The position numbers were made by a program, and so were the translations under genes. Under the pieces are notes generated by a model. That model saw only the letters and a program-made list of their open reading frames with translations, had not been told where the DNA came from and ran no database searches. A stretch of 64,000 nt of DNA from Gammaproteobacteria bacterium (GTDB taxonomy: Bacteria > Pseudomonadota > Gammaproteobacteria > Burkholderiales > Burkholderiaceae_C): the NCBI GenBank assembly GCA_018815325.1, contig JAHIYE010000020.1:248001-312000 (forward strand). Direction: 5' to 3'. Shown piece after piece: positions 1-8,248 of this stretch; positions within the stretch are counted from its first letter, which is position 1, and every line of letters begins with the position of its first letter.

Positions 1-1
1 G

Positions 2-265
2 GCCAACTGCGCGGCCTGCCACCAGGCCAACGGCAAGGGCGCTGGCCCGATCAAGCCGCTCGACGGCGCTGCGGTCGTGCTCGACGCCGACAAGACCAAG
101 CAGATCAATGTGCTGCTCAATGGCCAGAACAACGGCACCATGCCGTCCTGGAAGCAACTCAGCGACACCGAGATTGCCGCAGTCATCAGCTACACCAAGA
201 ACAACTGGTCCAACAAGACCGGGCAGGTGGTTCAGCCGGCTGACGTCAAGGCTGCCCGCAAGTAA
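2..265 (+). CDS. coxB: Cytochrome c oxidase subunit II, C-terminal cytochrome c domain (5' truncated by window)
   Basis: Only the last 87 residues are in the window; the reading frame is open from base 2 to the TAA at 263-265. The fragment begins with a CxxCH heme c motif (CAACH), followed about 45 residues later by GTMPSW, whose Met is a good axial heme ligand. This identifies a class I cytochrome c domain. Its position directly before ctaD makes it the cytochrome c extension of a caa3-type subunit II, which receives electrons from soluble cytochrome c. The CuA cupredoxin part lies upstream and is not visible. A free-standing cytochrome c cannot be fully excluded. Confidence 0.85.
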   Translation, partial: ANCAACHQANGKGAGPIKPLDGAAVVLDADKTKQINVLLNGQNNGTMPSWKQLSDTEIAAVISYTKNNWSNKTGQVVQPADVKAARK

Positions 266-306
266 CCCGTCGTCAAACGAATTCAAGTATTGAGAAGGAA
301 ATCAGG

Positions 307-1926
307 ATGAGTGCCGTTCTAGACCATCACGATCATGCCCATGACGACCACCATGACCACGCTCCCGTGGGCTGGCGTCGCTGGGTGTTTGCCACCAACC
401 ACAAGGACATTGGTACGCTGTACCTGCTGTTCGCATTCACCATGCTGATGGTCGGCGGAGTATTGGCCCTGCTGATTCGCGCCGAGTTGTTCGAGCCCGG
501 TCTGCAACTGGTCAATCCCGAGCTGTTCAACCAGCTCACCACCATGCACGGTCTGATCATGGTGTTCGGTGCGATCATGCCGGCCTTCGTGGGCTTTGCG
601 AACTGGATGATTCCGTTGCAGATCGGCGCAGCCGACATGGCCTTCGCCCGCATGAACAACTTCAGCTTCTGGCTGATGATCCCTGCTGGCCTGATGCTGG
701 TGGGGTCGTTCTTCATGCCGGGTGGCGCACCTGCTGCTGGTTGGACGCTCTACGCGCCGCTGACGCTCCAGATGGGCCCCTCGATGGATGCCGGCATTTT
801 TGCCATGCACATCCTGGGTGCAAGCTCGATCATGGGCTCGATCAACATCATCGTGACCATTCTCAACATGCGTGCCCCCGGCATGACGCTGATGAAGATG
901 CCGATGTTCGCCTGGACCTGGCTGATCACTGCCTACCTGCTGATTGCCGTGATGCCTGTGCTGGCCGGTGCAATCACCATGACGCTGACCGATCGCCACT
1001 TCGGCACGAGCTTCTTCAACCCCGCTGGCGGCGGTGACCCCGTGATGTACCAGCACATCTTCTGGTTCTTCGGTCACCCCGAGGTGTACATCATGATCTT
1101 GCCGGCTTTCGGCATCATCAGCCAGGTTGTGCCTGCGTTTTCGCGCAAGAAGCTGTTCGGTTACGCCTCCATGGTCTACGCGACCTCTTCCATCGCCATC
1201 CTGTCGTTCATCGTGTGGGCGCACCACATGTTCACCACTGGCATGCCGGTGACAGGACAGTTGTTCTTCATGTACGCGACCATGCTGATCGCTGTGCCGA
1301 CTGCGGTGAAGATTTTCAACTGGCTGGCCACCATGTGGCGTGGCTCCATGACTTTTGAGACGCCGATGCTGTTTGCCATCGGGTTCATCTTTGTGTTCAC
1401 CATGGGCGGCTTTACCGGTCTGATCCCTGCCGTGGCCCCCATCGACATCCAGATTCAGGATACCTATTACATCGTGGCCCATTTCCACTATGTGCTGGTG
1501 GCCGGCTCGCTGTTCGCCATGTTTGCTGGTTACTACTACTGGGCTCCCAAGTGGACCGGTGTGATGTACAGCGAGCGCCGTGGCCAGATCCACTTCTGGT
1601 GGTCGCTGATCGCGTTCAACGTGACCTTCTTCCCCATGCACTTCCTGGGTCTGGCTGGCATGCCGCGTCGCTATGCTGACTACCCCATGCAGTTCGCTGA
1701 CTTCAATGCTGTGGCCTCGGTGGGTGCATTTGCCTTCGGTTTTGCTCAGGTGTATTTCTTCGTCTTCATTGTGCTGCCCGGCATGATGGGCAAAGGTGAG
1801 AAAGCACCCCAGAAGCCCTGGGAAGCCGCAGAAGGCCTGGAGTGGGAAGTTCCCTCGCCTGCACCTTTCCATACCTTTGAGACACCGCCGAAGCTGAATG
1901 CGGATGCGACCAAGGTGATTGCCTGA
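307..1926 (+). CDS. ctaD: Cytochrome c oxidase subunit I
   Basis: Catalytic subunit of the aa3/caa3 heme-copper oxidase: binds heme a, heme a3 and CuB, reduces O2 to water and pumps protons across the inner membrane. The 539-residue length and roughly 12 hydrophobic segments fit the family. Visible ligands are His81 in TTMHG (heme a), GHPEVY (CuB His and the cross-linked Tyr), the WAHHMF pair (CuB) and HFHYVL (heme a3/heme a). The first 18 residues are unusually rich in His and Asp. The start ATG follows an AGGAAATCAGG-type ribosome site, 41 bases after coxB, so the two are co-transcribed. Confidence 0.98.
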   Translation: MSAVLDHHDHAHDDHHDHAPVGWRRWVFATNHKDIGTLYLLFAFTMLMVGGVLALLIRAELFEPGLQLVNPELFNQLTTMHGLIMVFGAIMPAFVGFANWMIPLQIGAADMAFARMNNFSFWLMIPAGLMLVGSFFMPGGAPAAGWTLYAPLTLQMGPSMDAGIFAMHILGASSIMGSINIIVTILNMRAPGMTLMKMPMFAWTWLITAYLLIAVMPVLAGAITMTLTDRHFGTSFFNPAGGGDPVMYQHIFWFFGHPEVYIMILPAFGIISQVVPAFSRKKLFGYASMVYATSSIAILSFIVWAHHMFTTGMPVTGQLFFMYATMLIAVPTAVKIFNWLATMWRGSMTFETPMLFAIGFIFVFTMGGFTGLIPAVAPIDIQIQDTYYIVAHFHYVLVAGSLFAMFAGYYYWAPKWTGVMYSERRGQIHFWWSLIAFNVTFFPMHFLGLAGMPRRYADYPMQFADFNAVASVGAFAFGFAQVYFFVFIVLPGMMGKGEKAPQKPWEAAEGLEWEVPSPAPFHTFETPPKLNADATKVIA

Positions 1927-1948
1927 ACCGCTTTGCAGGACGCATGAC

Positions 1949-2059
1949 ATGACACCCGAACAAAAGAAATCCAATCTGAAGACCGGCCTGATCCTGGCCT
2001 CGATTGCCGTGGCTTTTTTCATCGGGTTCATGGTCAAGATGACACTGTTGAGCCGCTGA
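1949..2059 (+). CDS. Small cytochrome oxidase assembly membrane peptide (36 aa)
   Basis: A 36-codon frame (begins MTPEQKKSNLKTG, ends MTLLSR) sits between ctaD and cox11 and stops three bases before the cox11 ATG. It has a charged N-terminus and a single hydrophobic segment at about residues 13-29, so a one-pass inner membrane peptide. Short proteins in exactly this slot are annotated in Burkholderiales as cytochrome oxidase small assembly proteins. The role in CtaG/CuB insertion is inferred from context only. An earlier ATG at 1944 hits a stop after two codons, so 1949 is the start. Confidence 0.75.
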   Translation: MTPEQKKSNLKTGLILASIAVAFFIGFMVKMTLLSR

Positions 2060-2062
2060 ACC

Positions 2063-2674
2063 ATGAGCCTCGGGCGCGCAAATATCAGGATGTTGGGCAA
2101 GCTCGCCGTGGTTGCGTGCGGCATGTTTGCTTTCGGTTATGCGCTGGTGCCGCTTTACAAGGCGATTTGCGAGGTTACGGGCATCAATATCCTGGCCTTG
2201 GGTGAGCGGAATATTCCCGGCGCCAAGGTCAAGCTGCCTGCGAATACGCAGGTTGACATGAGCCGCACCATCACGGTCGAGTTCGATGCCAATGCACGCG
2301 GTCCATGGAGCTTTCAGCCGGCCATGCGTTCGGTGAAGGTGCATCCTGGTGAGTTGACCACGGTGATGTACGAATTCCAGAACACACAAAACCGGCGCAT
2401 GTCTGCCCAGGCGATCCCGAGCTACGCACCGACCCAGGCTTCGACGCATTTCAACAAGCTGGAGTGCTTCTGTTTCAACCAGTACACCCTTGATCCGGGT
2501 GAAAAGAAAAACTGGCCTGTGGCATTCGTGATCGACCCCAAGTTGTCGAAAGACGTGCACACAATCACGTTGTCGTATACCTTTTTTGAAGTGGGCAGCA
2601 AGACGCCTGCTGCGCCTGTGAACCCGGCGACGGCTGACGCTGCTGCTCACGTGAGCCCCAGGGTGGGGACTTGA
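2063..2674 (+). CDS. ctaG: Cytochrome c oxidase assembly protein CtaG/Cox11
   Basis: Copper chaperone that inserts CuB into subunit I. 203 residues: one N-terminal membrane anchor (about residues 11-30) and a periplasmic immunoglobulin-like domain. The copper motif CFCFNQ is present at about residue 134, preceded by the conserved YALVPLYKAICEVTGIN block near the N-terminus. It begins four bases after the small assembly peptide and is followed two bases later by a DUF2970 gene, so it lies within one transcription unit with ctaD and coxC. Confidence 0.96.
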   Translation: MSLGRANIRMLGKLAVVACGMFAFGYALVPLYKAICEVTGINILALGERNIPGAKVKLPANTQVDMSRTITVEFDANARGPWSFQPAMRSVKVHPGELTTVMYEFQNTQNRRMSAQAIPSYAPTQASTHFNKLECFCFNQYTLDPGEKKNWPVAFVIDPKLSKDVHTITLSYTFFEVGSKTPAAPVNPATADAAAHVSPRVGT

Positions 2675-2675
2675 G

Positions 2676-2894
2676 ATGAAGGGCGACAGTGGTGGAGAGC
2701 CGCAAAGTCAGGTGTCGTTCCTGCGGAGCATCAAAGCTGTTGCATGGTCGTTCCTTGGTGTGCGCAAGAACAGTGAATACAAGGATGACCTCGCCAAAGT
2801 CAGTCCTTTCCACGTCATCGTGGTTGGCATTGCCGGTGTGATGCTGCTGGTCATAGGTTTGATAGTTTTGGTGAATTGGGTGGTGGCGCGCTGA
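2676..2894 (+). CDS. DUF2970 family membrane protein
   Basis: 72 residues. The conserved N-terminal part contains SFLRSIKAVAWSFLGVR, followed by one strong membrane helix at about residues 45-70. DUF2970 proteins occur regularly beside cytochrome oxidase genes in betaproteobacteria; their function is unknown to me. The gene starts one base after the cox11 stop and precedes coxC by 52 bases, so it is operonic. An accessory or assembly role in the oxidase is inference from position. Confidence 0.8.
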   Translation: MKGDSGGEPQSQVSFLRSIKAVAWSFLGVRKNSEYKDDLAKVSPFHVIVVGIAGVMLLVIGLIVLVNWVVAR

Positions 2895-2946
2895 GGCGGG
2901 CCAACCAGCGAAAAGATGGAAGAGAATTAGAAGGAATGGAGCTGAA

Positions 2947-3828
2947 ATGAGTTCAACAACACACGGTACAACCCCGTACTACTTTATCCCCAGCCCGTCA
3001 CGGCATCCCGCCATGGCGGCGTTCGGCCTGTTTTTTGTGATCTTTGGCGCTGCGCAATGGATCAATGGCGCCGATTGGGGCAAATATTCATTGATGTTTG
3101 GCCTGCTGTGGTGGCTCGGCGTGCTGTACCAATGGTTCAGCGAATCCATCAAGGAGAGCGAAGGTGGCCTGTACGGTCACAAGATTGACCTGTCCTTCCG
3201 CTGGAGCATGAGCTGGTTCATCTTCTCGGAAGTCATGTTCTTCGGCGCCTTCTTCACGGCGCTGTGGTGGGCTCGCATGCACTCTGTGCCGGCGCTTGGA
3301 AGTCTTGACAACGCACTGCTGTGGCCTGATTTCAAGGCTGTATGGCCCAGCGTGGTCGCAGGCGCGACCGCCTCCCCAGCTGGTATTGTGGAGCCGTTCA
3401 CGACGATGGGCCCCTTCTGGCTGCCCACCATCAATACGGCCCTGTTGCTGACGTCTGGTGTGACGCTGACGATCGCCCACCACGCCCTGCGTGATGGGCA
3501 CCGTGGCAAGACCATCGGTTTCATGTGGCTGACCGTGCTGCTGGGTGTGACCTTCCTCTGCGTGCAGGGTTACGAGTACTTCCATGCCTATACCGAGTTG
3601 AACCTCAAGCTTTCATCTGGCGTGTATGGCTCTACCTTCTTCATGCTCACAGGCTTTCACGGTTTCCACGTGTTTGTCGGCATGTTGATGCTGTTTTTCA
3701 TCACACTGCGCCTGCAAAAAGGCCACTTCACGGCTGAGCGTCATTTTGGTTTCGAAGGCGCTGCATGGTACTGGCACTTTGTGGACGTGGTTTGGCTTGG
3801 ACTTTACGTGCTGGTTTACTGGCTCTGA
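2947..3828 (+). CDS. ctaE: Cytochrome c oxidase subunit III
   Basis: 293 residues with seven membrane segments. Family landmarks are the N-terminal YYFIPSPSRHP, the SEVMFFGAFFTALWWAR helix, the GFHGFHVFVG motif and the terminal AAWYWHFVDVVWLGLY. Subunit III stabilises subunit I and its proton uptake and holds lipid; it completes the three-subunit core. A ribosome site (AGAAGGAATGGAG) sits just before the ATG. A bidirectional-looking terminator follows 18 bases after the stop, so this ends the first part of the oxidase operon. Confidence 0.97.
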   Translation: MSSTTHGTTPYYFIPSPSRHPAMAAFGLFFVIFGAAQWINGADWGKYSLMFGLLWWLGVLYQWFSESIKESEGGLYGHKIDLSFRWSMSWFIFSEVMFFGAFFTALWWARMHSVPALGSLDNALLWPDFKAVWPSVVAGATASPAGIVEPFTTMGPFWLPTINTALLLTSGVTLTIAHHALRDGHRGKTIGFMWLTVLLGVTFLCVQGYEYFHAYTELNLKLSSGVYGSTFFMLTGFHGFHVFVGMLMLFFITLRLQKGHFTAERHFGFEGAAWYWHFVDVVWLGLYVLVYWL

Positions 3829-3845
3829 TCAGCACGCTTGACTGC

Positions 3846-3872
3846 AAAAAGGCACCCCCGAGGTGCCTTTTT
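3846..3872. terminator. Intrinsic terminator between convergent coxC and DUF2909 gene
   Basis: Inverted repeat GGCACC (3851-3856) / GGTGCC (3862-3867) flanked by an A run on the left and a T run on the right. It can therefore terminate coxC transcription on the plus strand and the small membrane gene on the minus strand. Confidence 0.8.
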
Positions 3873-3904
3873 GATTTGGGCTCTGGAGGCGAGGGGAAGA
3901 CGGC

Positions 3905-4126
3905 CTAGCGGCCCGCGCTGATGCCAGTAGGCTGGATGTAACCGAGTTTCCAGGCAATGAGGATGCAGACGAACAATAGAATGGACAAGCCGACCCGCAA
4001 GGCAAGCGCCCAAGCCATGTTGCTGGTTTTGGCCTTGCCGTCTCTTCCGTCCTTCATCATGAAGAAAAGGGCGGATCCCAGGCTGGCAAGGATGGCAAGG
4101 AAAGCGATGATGACCAAATACTTCAT
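3905..4126 (-). CDS. Twin-transmembrane protein, DUF2909-like
   Basis: 73 residues beginning MKYLVIIAFLAILASLGSAL, a first membrane helix, then a charged KDGRDGKAK loop and a second helix (about residues 41-60). This two-helix layout with a basic loop matches the small twin-TM DUF2909 proteins found divergent from SURF1 in Burkholderiales oxidase clusters. Function unknown; a link to oxidase biogenesis is inferred from its conserved place. Its start lies 15 bases from the SURF1 GTG, so the two promoters must overlap the neighbouring genes. Confidence 0.7.
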   Translation of the reverse strand: MKYLVIIAFLAILASLGSALFFMMKDGRDGKAKTSNMAWALALRVGLSILLFVCILIAWKLGYIQPTGISAGR

Positions 4127-4141
4127 GAACAGGATTATCGC

Positions 4142-4867
4142 GTGCGATCGGGGCTGAAGTTCTGGTTGTTGACACTGTTTGCCCTGCTTGGTGCCGCTGC
4201 AACGCTGTCCCTGGGTTTCTGGCAGTTGTCGCGCGCTGCGGAAAAGCTGGCCTTGCAAGCCGCCATTGAGCGCAAGGCCAGTTTGCCAGCGCTCGATGAT
4301 GTGGCACTGTTGGCGCTGCCCAATCCACTGGAGCAGGCCATGCATCAAAAAATCCTGTTGCATGGCCGTTGGCTAGCAGACAGAACCCTGTTTCTGGACA
4401 ACCGCCCCATGAGCGGCAAGACGGGGTTTTATGTGGTCACGCCATTCGCGCTGTCAGGCAGCGACAAGGTGGTGCTGGTACAGCGCGGCTGGGTGCAGCG
4501 CAATTTCGTTGACAGGGCCAGTGTGCCCTCCATCGAAACGCCGGCAGGCGAGGTGGACATCAAGGGACTCATTTCCCCGCCACCTTCCAAGCTATACGAG
4601 CTGGGTGGCGCAGAGAGCGGCATCATCCGGCAAAATCTCGATATGGCGCAATACCGCGCAGAAACGGGCTTGGCATTGTTGCCGGTATCCGTACGGCAAA
4701 CAGGTGATGCCGGGGATGGGCTAGAGCGGGATTGGCCGCAGATCAGCCTGGGTGTCAGTAAAAATTATGGCTATGCGTTTCAGTGGTTCGGCCTGTCCGC
4801 CCTGATTGCAATTCTTTATGTCTGGTTTCAAATTGTCAGAAGATTCTTCATCCCGCGCCGCACCTGA
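4142..4867 (+). CDS. SURF1 family cytochrome oxidase assembly protein
   Basis: 241 residues with membrane helices at about 6-25 and at the C-terminus (about 215-235) flanking a periplasmic domain, the standard SURF1 hairpin. Motifs include LGFWQLSRAAEK after the first helix, LFLDNRPMSGKTGFYVVTP, VLVQRGWVQRN and YGYAFQWFGLSALI before the last helix. SURF1 helps deliver heme A to subunit I. The start is GTG; there is no in-frame ATG nearby that would keep the first helix. The last 50 bases overlap the next gene in another frame. Confidence 0.93.
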   Translation: MRSGLKFWLLTLFALLGAAATLSLGFWQLSRAAEKLALQAAIERKASLPALDDVALLALPNPLEQAMHQKILLHGRWLADRTLFLDNRPMSGKTGFYVVTPFALSGSDKVVLVQRGWVQRNFVDRASVPSIETPAGEVDIKGLISPPPSKLYELGGAESGIIRQNLDMAQYRAETGLALLPVSVRQTGDAGDGLERDWPQISLGVSKNYGYAFQWFGLSALIAILYVWFQIVRRFFIPRRT

Positions 4868-5564
4868 AGGCCCATCCGCCGCATCACGGGCGCAGGCGGA
4901 TCAGCCTCTGGGCTTGACCGTGCACTCCCTGCCACAGCCCGAACAGGTGATGGATGCGGACAGCCGCAGGACACGACGTGGTCGCCTGAAAATGCTGGTC
5001 GTCATGCTGGTCTGCGCCGCACCCGTGGTCGCATCCTATTTCACCTACTACGTGGTGAGGCCTGAAGGACGCAAAAATTTCGGTGAACTCATCGAACCCC
5101 AGAAGGCCTTGCCTGAATTGACGGCCACCAGCCTCAGCGGCGTAACCAGCAATCTGCAGGCCCTCAAGGGGCAGTGGCTGCTGATCAGTGTGGCTGGTGC
5201 GGCCTGTGATGAGCGCTGTGAGCGGCATCTTTATCTGCAGCGTCAGTTGCGCGAAGGTCTGGGCAAAGAGAAAGACAAAGTGGACTGGGTCTGGCTGGTG
5301 AGCGATGAGGCGCCGGTGGCACAAAAACTGCAGCCCGCCTTGACGACTGCCACCGTGCTGCGTGTGCCCCAGGCCCAACTGGCGCAGTGGCTGGCACCCG
5401 CCAGCGGCCATGAACTCGCTGAGCACCTTTACCTAGTGGACCCCCTGGGGAACTGGATGATGCGCTTTCCACCTAAGCTGGATAACCAGGGGGCGGCCAA
5501 GGTCAAGCGTGATCTGGAACGGCTTCTGCGCGCAGCCAATTCCTGGGATGAGGCCGGGCGCTAG
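4818..5564 (+). CDS. SCO-like membrane-anchored thioredoxin-fold protein
   Basis: 248 residues: about 58 cytoplasmic residues, one membrane helix at about 59-80, then a periplasmic domain. Cys130 and Cys134 form a CxxxC pair (AACDERC) as in SCO copper chaperones, and His198/His203 near EHLYLVDPLG occupy the place of the third SCO copper ligand. The overall sequence is otherwise distant from SCO1, so copper or thiol-disulfide function in CuA assembly is inference. The ATG at 4818 is preferred to an upstream TTG at 4806. The gene overlaps SURF1 by 50 bases and lies six bases before cox15. Confidence 0.7.
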   Translation: MSGFKLSEDSSSRAAPEGPSAASRAQADQPLGLTVHSLPQPEQVMDADSRRTRRGRLKMLVVMLVCAAPVVASYFTYYVVRPEGRKNFGELIEPQKALPELTATSLSGVTSNLQALKGQWLLISVAGAACDERCERHLYLQRQLREGLGKEKDKVDWVWLVSDEAPVAQKLQPALTTATVLRVPQAQLAQWLAPASGHELAEHLYLVDPLGNWMMRFPPKLDNQGAAKVKRDLERLLRAANSWDEAGR

Positions 5565-5570
5565 TTCACC

Positions 5571-6737
5571 ATGGATGCACAAGTACTTTACGATCTTTCG
5601 CCCGTGGCCTGGCTCATGCTCATGGGCGTGTTGCTTGCACTGGGCCCGCTGGTCTGGGTCTGGCGCCGTCACCCCGGGGCATCTGCGTCTCGCCGGCTAC
5701 AGGCCTTGACATTGATAACCTTGTTTCTGACCTTTGACCTGGTGCTGTTTGGTGCTTTCACGCGGCTGACCGATTCCGGGCTGGGTTGTCCCGACTGGCC
5801 TGGTTGCTATGGCAGCGCCTCGCCGGTGGGAGCGCATGCCAATATCGCCGCCGCGCAAAGCGCGATGCCGACCGGGCCGGTCACGCATGGCAAGGCCTGG
5901 GTCGAGATGATTCACCGCTACCTGGCGACCAGTGTTGGCGTGTTGATCCTGGTGCTGACGGTGGCGAGCTGGTGGCGCAGCCGTCGCAGGGCGGACAAGC
6001 CCGCTGAGGCCAGTCCGTGGTGGGCCACGTTCACGCTGGTCTGGGTCTGTCTGCAGGGCGCCTTCGGGGCGCTGACCGTCACCATGAAGCTGTTCCCCGC
6101 CATCGTTACCCTGCATTTGCTGGGCGGCCTCGTGTTGCTGGCATTGCTGTGTGTGCAGGTGGTGCGTCAGCGCCAACAGCTCGATGGTGTTGCGCCTCTG
6201 CTGCTTGGGCGTCCATTACGCAGCTTGATGTGGCTGGTCATGGTTCTGCTGGTGCTGCAAATTGCGCTGGGTGGCTGGGTCAGTACCAACTATGCGGTGC
6301 TGGCCTGTACGGAGTTTCCCAAATGCCAGAACAGCTGGTGGCCGGCCATGAACTTTTCCCAGGGGTTCGAGCTTTGGCGTGAACTGGGCATGACGAAGGA
6401 TGGCGCCAACATCGGCTTTGAGGCCCTGACGGCCATTCATTATGTGCACCGTCTGATGGCGTTGCTGGTTCTGGCGCTGCTGGGCTGGCTGGCCTGGCGT
6501 TTGAATCGCATCATGGCGCTTCGCCAGCCATCACGCTGGCTGGCCGGCCTGACCGGCTTGCAGCTGGCCACAGGCTTGAGCAATGTGGTGCTGGACTGGC
6601 CGCTGCTGGCAGCAGTCCTGCACACCGGTGGCGCAGCCGCTTTGGTGGTCGTGATGACCTGGGTGATTAGCAGCAGCCGCTCCGGTGTGCCTGCATCGCA
6701 GTCAACACCTTTAACCGTATCGAGATTTGCCGCATGA
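5571..6737 (+). CDS. ctaA: Heme A synthase (Cox15/CtaA)
   Basis: 388 residues, about eight membrane helices. It oxidises the C8 methyl of heme O to a formyl group to make heme A for the oxidase. Diagnostic blocks are [21 protein letters not shown], where the [10 protein letters not shown] motif is near-invariant, followed by EMIHRYLAT with a heme-ligand His, then the second half [19 protein letters not shown] and [10 protein letters not shown]. The ATG lies six bases after the SCO-like gene. The stop overlaps the ctaB start (ATGA), indicating translational coupling with heme O synthase, the preceding pathway step. Confidence 0.96.
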   Translation: MDAQVLYDLSPVAWLMLMGVLLALGPLVWVWRRHPGASASRRLQALTLITLFLTFDLVLFGAFTRLTDSGLGCPDWPGCYGSASPVGAHANIAAAQSAMPTGPVTHGKAWVEMIHRYLATSVGVLILVLTVASWWRSRRRADKPAEASPWWATFTLVWVCLQGAFGALTVTMKLFPAIVTLHLLGGLVLLALLCVQVVRQRQQLDGVAPLLLGRPLRSLMWLVMVLLVLQIALGGWVSTNYAVLACTEFPKCQNSWWPAMNFSQGFELWRELGMTKDGANIGFEALTAIHYVHRLMALLVLALLGWLAWRLNRIMALRQPSRWLAGLTGLQLATGLSNVVLDWPLLAAVLHTGGAAALVVVMTWVISSSRSGVPASQSTPLTVSRFAA

Positions 6738-7630
6738 GTGCTGTACCAACACCTGTTCAGGACTCCGTGTTTCGGCAGTTTTATGCGTTGACAAAACCCC
6801 GTGTGGTGCAGCTGATTGTGTTCTGTGCCCTGATCGGCATGGTGCTGGCTGTGCCCGGCCTGCCCACGCTGGCCGATATCAGATTGGGCTTGATCGCCAG
6901 CCTGGGCATCTGGCTGGTGGCTGGCGCAGCTGCAGCCTTCAACTGCATTGTTGAACAAGGCATTGATGCGAAGATGAAGCGTACGGCCTGGCGACCTACG
7001 GCCAAGGGCCAACTGGGCGATTTCCAGACTTTGTTGTTTTCTGCCGTGCTGTGCGCAGCGGGCTCGATCCTGTTGTATGTCTGGGTCAACCCCCTGACCA
7101 TGTGGCTGACCTTCGCCACCTTTGTCGGTTATGCCGTGGTCTATACCGTGATCCTCAAGCCACTCACACCACAAAACATCGTGATCGGTGGTGCTTCGGG
7201 GGCCATGCCACCCGTGCTGGGCTGGGCCGCGATGACGGGGGATGTCGGGCCCGAAGCGCTGATCCTGTTCCTGATCATTTTTCTGTGGACGCCGCCGCAC
7301 TTCTGGGCGCTGGCCCTGTACCGGGTGGAGGACTACCGCAAGTCGGGGCTGCCGATGCTGCCGGTGACCCATGGCAATGAATTCACCCGTCTGCAAATCC
7401 TGCTGTACACACTGATCCTGTTCGCGGCCTGCTTGATGCCCTTTATCTACGGCATGAGCTCCTGGCTCTACCTGCTGGTGGCCGTGGGGCTGAGCATTGG
7501 CTTCTGCCTATATGCTTACTGGCTATGGAAGGCCTACTCTGACGAGTTGGCGCGCAAGACGTTCCGGTTTTCACTCATCCATTTGAGCGTGCTGTTTGCG
7601 GCGCTGTTGGTGGATCACTATATTTTTTGA
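6734..7630 (+). CDS. ctaB: Protoheme IX farnesyltransferase (heme O synthase)
   Basis: 298 residues, UbiA superfamily with about nine helices. It transfers farnesyl from farnesyl diphosphate to heme B, making heme O. The prenyltransferase aspartate-rich motif appears as [15 protein letters not shown](A) near residues 73-87, and the second conserved region as [16 protein letters not shown]. Family sequence [10 protein letters not shown] occurs near the N-terminus. It overlaps the ctaA stop by four bases and is followed four bases later by the SCO gene. Confidence 0.97.
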   Translation: MSAVPTPVQDSVFRQFYALTKPRVVQLIVFCALIGMVLAVPGLPTLADIRLGLIASLGIWLVAGAAAAFNCIVEQGIDAKMKRTAWRPTAKGQLGDFQTLLFSAVLCAAGSILLYVWVNPLTMWLTFATFVGYAVVYTVILKPLTPQNIVIGGASGAMPPVLGWAAMTGDVGPEALILFLIIFLWTPPHFWALALYRVEDYRKSGLPMLPVTHGNEFTRLQILLYTLILFAACLMPFIYGMSSWLYLLVAVGLSIGFCLYAYWLWKAYSDELARKTFRFSLIHLSVLFAALLVDHYIF

Positions 7631-7634
7631 GACC

Positions 7635-8246
7635 ATGATGCAAAAACGCTCCCTCCTCAAGCTTCTGGCAGCCAGCGCGGTGTTGACTGCAACACTGGCC
7701 ATGACGGTGGGGTGTTCGGACAAGAAGGCGAGTTTTGCCTCGGTGGATATCACAGGGGCTGATTACGGCAAGGATTTCGAGTTGACGGACCACAACGGCC
7801 AGGTGCGGCATATTGCCGACTTCAAGGGCAAGGTCACGGTGATATTTTTTGGCTACACCCAGTGCCCGGACGTCTGTCCCACCAGCATGCTGGAGCTGGC
7901 CGAAGTCAAGAAGCTGCTGGGCGCGGACGGCGACAAGCTGCAGGGCCTGTTTGTCTCGCTCGACCCTGAGCGCGACACGCCGCTGGTGCTGAAAGCCTAT
8001 ATGGAAAACTTTGATCCGAGCTTTCTCGCGCTGTCCACTACGCCTGACAAACTCGGCGAAGTGGCCCGTAACTTCAAGGTGTATTACAAAAAGGTGCCGG
8101 GCAAGACGCCAACGAGCTACACCATGGACCATTCGGCCGGCAGCTATGTGTATGACACACAGGGCCGGCTGCGCCTTTACAGCCGCTATGGCAGCGGGGC
8201 GCAATCACTGGCTGACGATATCCGGCTGCTGCTGAATACTCCCTGA
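7635..8246 (+). CDS. SCO1/SenC family copper chaperone lipoprotein
   Basis: 203 residues. A lipoprotein signal ends at Cys27 (TVGCSDKK), so it should be anchored to the periplasmic face of the inner membrane. The SCO fold has the copper motif CPDVCPTS (Cys77, Cys81) and the distal His in YTMDHSAG. It delivers copper to, or reduces, the CuA site of CoxB. The ATG at 7635 is chosen because it leaves an intact signal peptide. An ATG at 7638 is equally possible. This is the second SCO-type protein in the cluster and the canonical one. The SenC name is historical and unrelated to selenium. Confidence 0.94.
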   Translation: MMQKRSLLKLLAASAVLTATLAMTVGCSDKKASFASVDITGADYGKDFELTDHNGQVRHIADFKGKVTVIFFGYTQCPDVCPTSMLELAEVKKLLGADGDKLQGLFVSLDPERDTPLVLKAYMENFDPSFLALSTTPDKLGEVARNFKVYYKKVPGKTPTSYTMDHSAGSYVYDTQGRLRLYSRYGSGAQSLADDIRLLLNTP

Positions 8247-8248
8247 GT

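Noticed and set aside
319-2124. Long open frame of about 600 codons antisense to ctaD
   Set aside because: Its composition (very rich in His, Arg, Gln) is that of the reverse complement of a GC-rich membrane protein gene, with no recognisable domain. ctaD is unambiguous.
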